This document shows, piece after piece, positions 20,785 through 22,614 of a stretch of 22,614 nucleotides of DNA. The notes beneath the pieces were generated by a model. The model saw only the letters and a program-made list of their open reading frames with translations, ran no database searches and was not told the DNA's origin. The DNA is from GCA-2683135 sp964507445 (lineage in GTDB: Bacteria; Planctomycetota; GCA-002687715), in assembly GCA_964507445.1 (NCBI GenBank), contig CAZDQF010000031.1, forward strand, positions 1-22,614. Reading direction: 5' to 3'. The translations under genes were made by a program, and so were the position numbers. Positions within the stretch are counted from its first letter, which is position 1, and every line of letters starts with the position of its first letter.

Positions 20785-21711
20785 ATGTTCGGTGAGAACA
20801 CGTTGGAGGGTGCGGCGGCGGCGGTTCCGTCCCGCGGGTTCGGGCAAACCAGGATCGTCTGGCTGACGCTCATTTTTCTCGTTGCCATGCACCTCTTGGC
20901 GGCGTTCGCGGTGGTGCACTTGGTGCAACACTTCTCCTGGTGGACGCTGGGACTCGGGGTCGTCTGGTACCTGTTTTGCGGCCTGTCCATCACCGCGGGA
21001 TACCACCGCTTGTTCTCCCACCGCAGCTACTCGGCCAGCGGCCCCGCTCGTACGTTGCTGTTGCTGTTCGGCGCCGCTGCGTGGCAGCGTTCTGCGCTCG
21101 GATGGGCTATCGATCATCGCGTGCATCACAGCGATTCGGACGGTCCATCCGACCCGTACAGCGTGAAGCACGGCTTCTGGTGGGCCCACGTTGGCTGGGT
21201 CTTCTCCGACGCCAGCGCGCGTCGCGAACGGGACGGCGTCCCGCGCGACCTGACCGACGATGTCCTCCTACGGCTTCAGCACCGTTACTGGTTGCCGCTG
21301 GCCGTGGTCACCGGGTTCGTCGTGCCTTGGTGCCTCGGGCTGCTTTGGGGGGACCCTTGGGGCGCGTTGCTCATCGCCGGTTGTTTGCGCGCGGTCATGA
21401 TGTGGCACGCCACCTACAGCGTGAACTCGTTCGCCCATCGGTTCGGCAGGCAGACGTACTCGAAGACTGAGTCTGCGCGAGACAACCGTTGGGTCGCCCT
21501 GGCCTCTCTCGGGGAGGGCTACCACAACTTCCACCACCGCTTTCAGACCGACTACAGGAATGGCGTGCGGTGGTTTCACTACGACCCGACCAAGTGGTTC
21601 ATCTGGGGGTTGAGCATCGTGGGGTTGGCCCGAGGCCTGGTGCGGGTCCCTCGTCACGTGATCGCTGCCGCCCGAGATCGATGCCGCAAAGTCTCCACGT
21701 CGCCTCAGTAG
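20785..21711 (+). CDS. Membrane fatty acid (acyl-CoA/acyl-lipid delta-9 type) desaturase
   Basis: The 308-residue product starts at ATG 20785. The three histidine boxes of membrane-bound di-iron desaturases are intact: HRLFSH at 74-79, HRVHH at 111-115 and HNFHH at 247-251; NSFAH near 214-218 supplies a further expected His. Hydrophobic segments at about 24-45, 53-72, 165-188 and 190-207 fit the usual four-helix membrane topology with the di-iron site facing the cytoplasm. Family knowledge: these enzymes introduce a double bond into saturated acyl chains using O2 and an electron donor, raising membrane fluidity. The length is typical for bacterial members. It lies 102 bp after the cold-shock-like RRM gene and converges with the sulfotransferase gene (27-bp gap). 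The exact regioselectivity cannot be read from the sequence. Confidence 0.92.
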   Translation: MFGENTLEGAAAAVPSRGFGQTRIVWLTLIFLVAMHLLAAFAVVHLVQHFSWWTLGLGVVWYLFCGLSITAGYHRLFSHRSYSASGPARTLLLLFGAAAWQRSALGWAIDHRVHHSDSDGPSDPYSVKHGFWWAHVGWVFSDASARRERDGVPRDLTDDVLLRLQHRYWLPLAVVTGFVVPWCLGLLWGDPWGALLIAGCLRAVMMWHATYSVNSFAHRFGRQTYSKTESARDNRWVALASLGEGYHNFHHRFQTDYRNGVRWFHYDPTKWFIWGLSIVGLARGLVRVPRHVIAAARDRCRKVSTSPQ

Positions 21712-21738
21712 GGGACCGCAAGGGTCAGGGCGTCGGGC

Positions 21739-22548
21739 TCAACTGAGGCTCGGCGCGTAACCGAGCCGTGTCATCACGGGTCGGCAGGCGGATTCGATGG
21801 CGATGACATCCTCGGTCTGAAGCTCACCCTCCCAGCGCCCGATGCTGGCCAGGGGCGAGCGGCTGGTCCCTGAACTGGCGAAGGACTCCGCCGCGCGCAT
21901 CAGGGCCTTGTCGCATTCCGGGTGATGCTCGAGGCCGAGGAATTCGAGGGCCTGGCGCAGAGTCGCTGCCGGTGTCGTGATGAACTGCTCGTATCGGACG
22001 AGCTGGGTCTGCGGGGTCTCTACCCAGTGACGATACTGTTCGATCCAGTGCGCGCAGCGATCCTCCAGGCTGGATGTGCCACGCAGATTGGCCTGTCGTT
22101 GATCTGCCAGCGCCTGATAGGAACAGACGTAGTCACGGGGATCGCGCACCGGTACCAGGAACCGAGCCTCCGGGTGCAGGGCGATTAGCGTCTCGAGCAC
22201 CTCCGCTGGTGTCCCGGGCATCTTGTCGCCCCAGTGGGTGAACGCGCGATCGTGGAACTCCTTCATGTAGAACTCGCTCAGGAGCAGCCTCCCGAACTCT
22301 CGCAGGGTCTCCTCCACGGACCGGTGGTAGGCCATGTTCACGAGGCCGTGGACCTCCACGCCCGCGGCGCCGATCACCGTCTTGGACCCGGCGGGCAGGG
22401 ATGCGAAGCGGCGGCAGACGTCCAGATAGTGGATGAGCCTCGCCTCGTTGGTGAGCGCCACCTTGGGGTGAGCGGCCAGCAGCGTGAAGAGGAACGTGGT
22501 ACCTGAACGCCCGGCCCCCACGATGAAGAACGGACGTTTCTGCTGCAT
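21739..22548 (-). CDS. Sulfotransferase family protein
   Basis: The 269-residue product starts at the ATG whose first base is 22548, with AGGA just upstream on that strand. FIVGAGRSGTTFL at about 8-20 is the 5'-phosphosulfate-binding loop for PAPS. VPVRDPRDYVCSYQ at about 130 contains the Arg and Ser of the 3'-phosphate-binding motif. HWGDKMPGTP near 104-113 and a QLVRYEQF strand-helix are also typical of the Sulfotransfer_3-like group. It would transfer sulfate from PAPS to a hydroxyl or amine on a glycan, lipid or other acceptor, probably at the cytoplasmic side since no signal peptide is present. The acceptor cannot be inferred. A sulfatase is encoded 9 kb away, but nothing ties the two together directly. 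Confidence 0.88.
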   Translation of the reverse strand: MQQKRPFFIVGAGRSGTTFLFTLLAAHPKVALTNEARLIHYLDVCRRFASLPAGSKTVIGAAGVEVHGLVNMAYHRSVEETLREFGRLLLSEFYMKEFHDRAFTHWGDKMPGTPAEVLETLIALHPEARFLVPVRDPRDYVCSYQALADQRQANLRGTSSLEDRCAHWIEQYRHWVETPQTQLVRYEQFITTPAATLRQALEFLGLEHHPECDKALMRAAESFASSGTSRSPLASIGRWEGELQTEDVIAIESACRPVMTRLGYAPSLS

Positions 22549-22614
22549 GTTCCTGGGAAGACTATCCCCCCGTCAGGCACACGGTTGGTCGTGTTCGTGA
22601 AGATCGAGGTGGCG
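22549..22614. other. Right-hand window edge, no feature supported
   Basis: The last 66 bases hold the upstream region of the sulfotransferase gene. A GTG at 22591 is open to the edge on the plus strand for eight codons, too short to judge. Confidence 0.4.

Noticed and set aside
22591..22614. Possible start of a plus-strand gene at GTG 22591
   Set aside because: Only eight codons before the window edge and no ribosome binding site that decides it.
1..22614. CRISPR arrays, tRNA or rRNA genes, insertion sequences, integrases or phage genes
   Set aside because: No spaced direct repeats, tRNA-like cloverleaf, rRNA-like stretch, transposase motif or terminal inverted repeats were seen by eye; a covariance-model tRNA search would settle the tRNA point.

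Overview
The window reads as a fragment of a GC-rich bacterial chromosome, most likely from a planctomycete. This rests on gene content and protein style, not on a marker gene. The indications are many secreted enzymes with Sec-type signal peptides, a formylglycine-type sulfatase, a PQQ-like propeller joined to FG-GAP/VCBS repeats, a secreted beta-helix protein ending in a C-terminal module that I associate with large-genome marine planctomycetes (Poly30-like lineages), and single-helix membrane anchors with coiled coils. No rRNA, tRNA, CRISPR array, integrase or insertion sequence was seen.

Layout. Positions 2-2531 (+) hold a surface-glycan patch. It starts with the 3' part of an FkbM-type methyltransferase gene cut by the window edge. 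A family 4 glycosyltransferase follows, whose frame is broken by one in-frame TAG at 1159-1161, and then a low-molecular-weight protein tyrosine phosphatase whose ATG overlaps the glycosyltransferase stop. Third positions here are visibly less GC-rich than downstream. Positions 2878-5562 (+) encode an 894-residue secreted beta-helix/FG-GAP protein. A 708-bp convergent gap follows, with a strong hairpin and one doubtful small ORF.

Positions 6271-9515 (-) hold two genes read leftward: a membrane-anchored coiled-coil protein and then the PQQ-propeller/VCBS protein. Diverging from them at 9731-10450 (+) is a second membrane-anchored coiled-coil protein that looks like a paralogue of the first. 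Positions 10487-19755 (-) form a four-gene run, read leftward: S9 prolyl-oligopeptidase-like peptidase, single-pass membrane protein of unknown function (13-bp gap), CehA/PHP-type metallohydrolase (93-bp gap) and a sulfatase-ThuA fusion (33-46-bp gap). At least the three enzymes are predicted to be exported, which suggests breakdown of external polymers such as sulfated glycans and peptides.

Across a 546-bp divergent gap with three stem-loops lies an RRM-type glycine-rich RNA-binding protein at 20302-20682 (+), followed by a delta-9-type fatty acid desaturase at 20785-21711 (+). Both families are often cold-responsive in other bacteria. Last is a sulfotransferase at 21739-22548 (-).

The observations I rate highest are the stop codon inside the glycosyltransferase, the divergent pair of membrane-anchored coiled-coil paralogues, the sulfatase-ThuA fusion, and the structured leader of the RRM gene next to a desaturase. 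I did not find a clear-cut new defence or mobile system.
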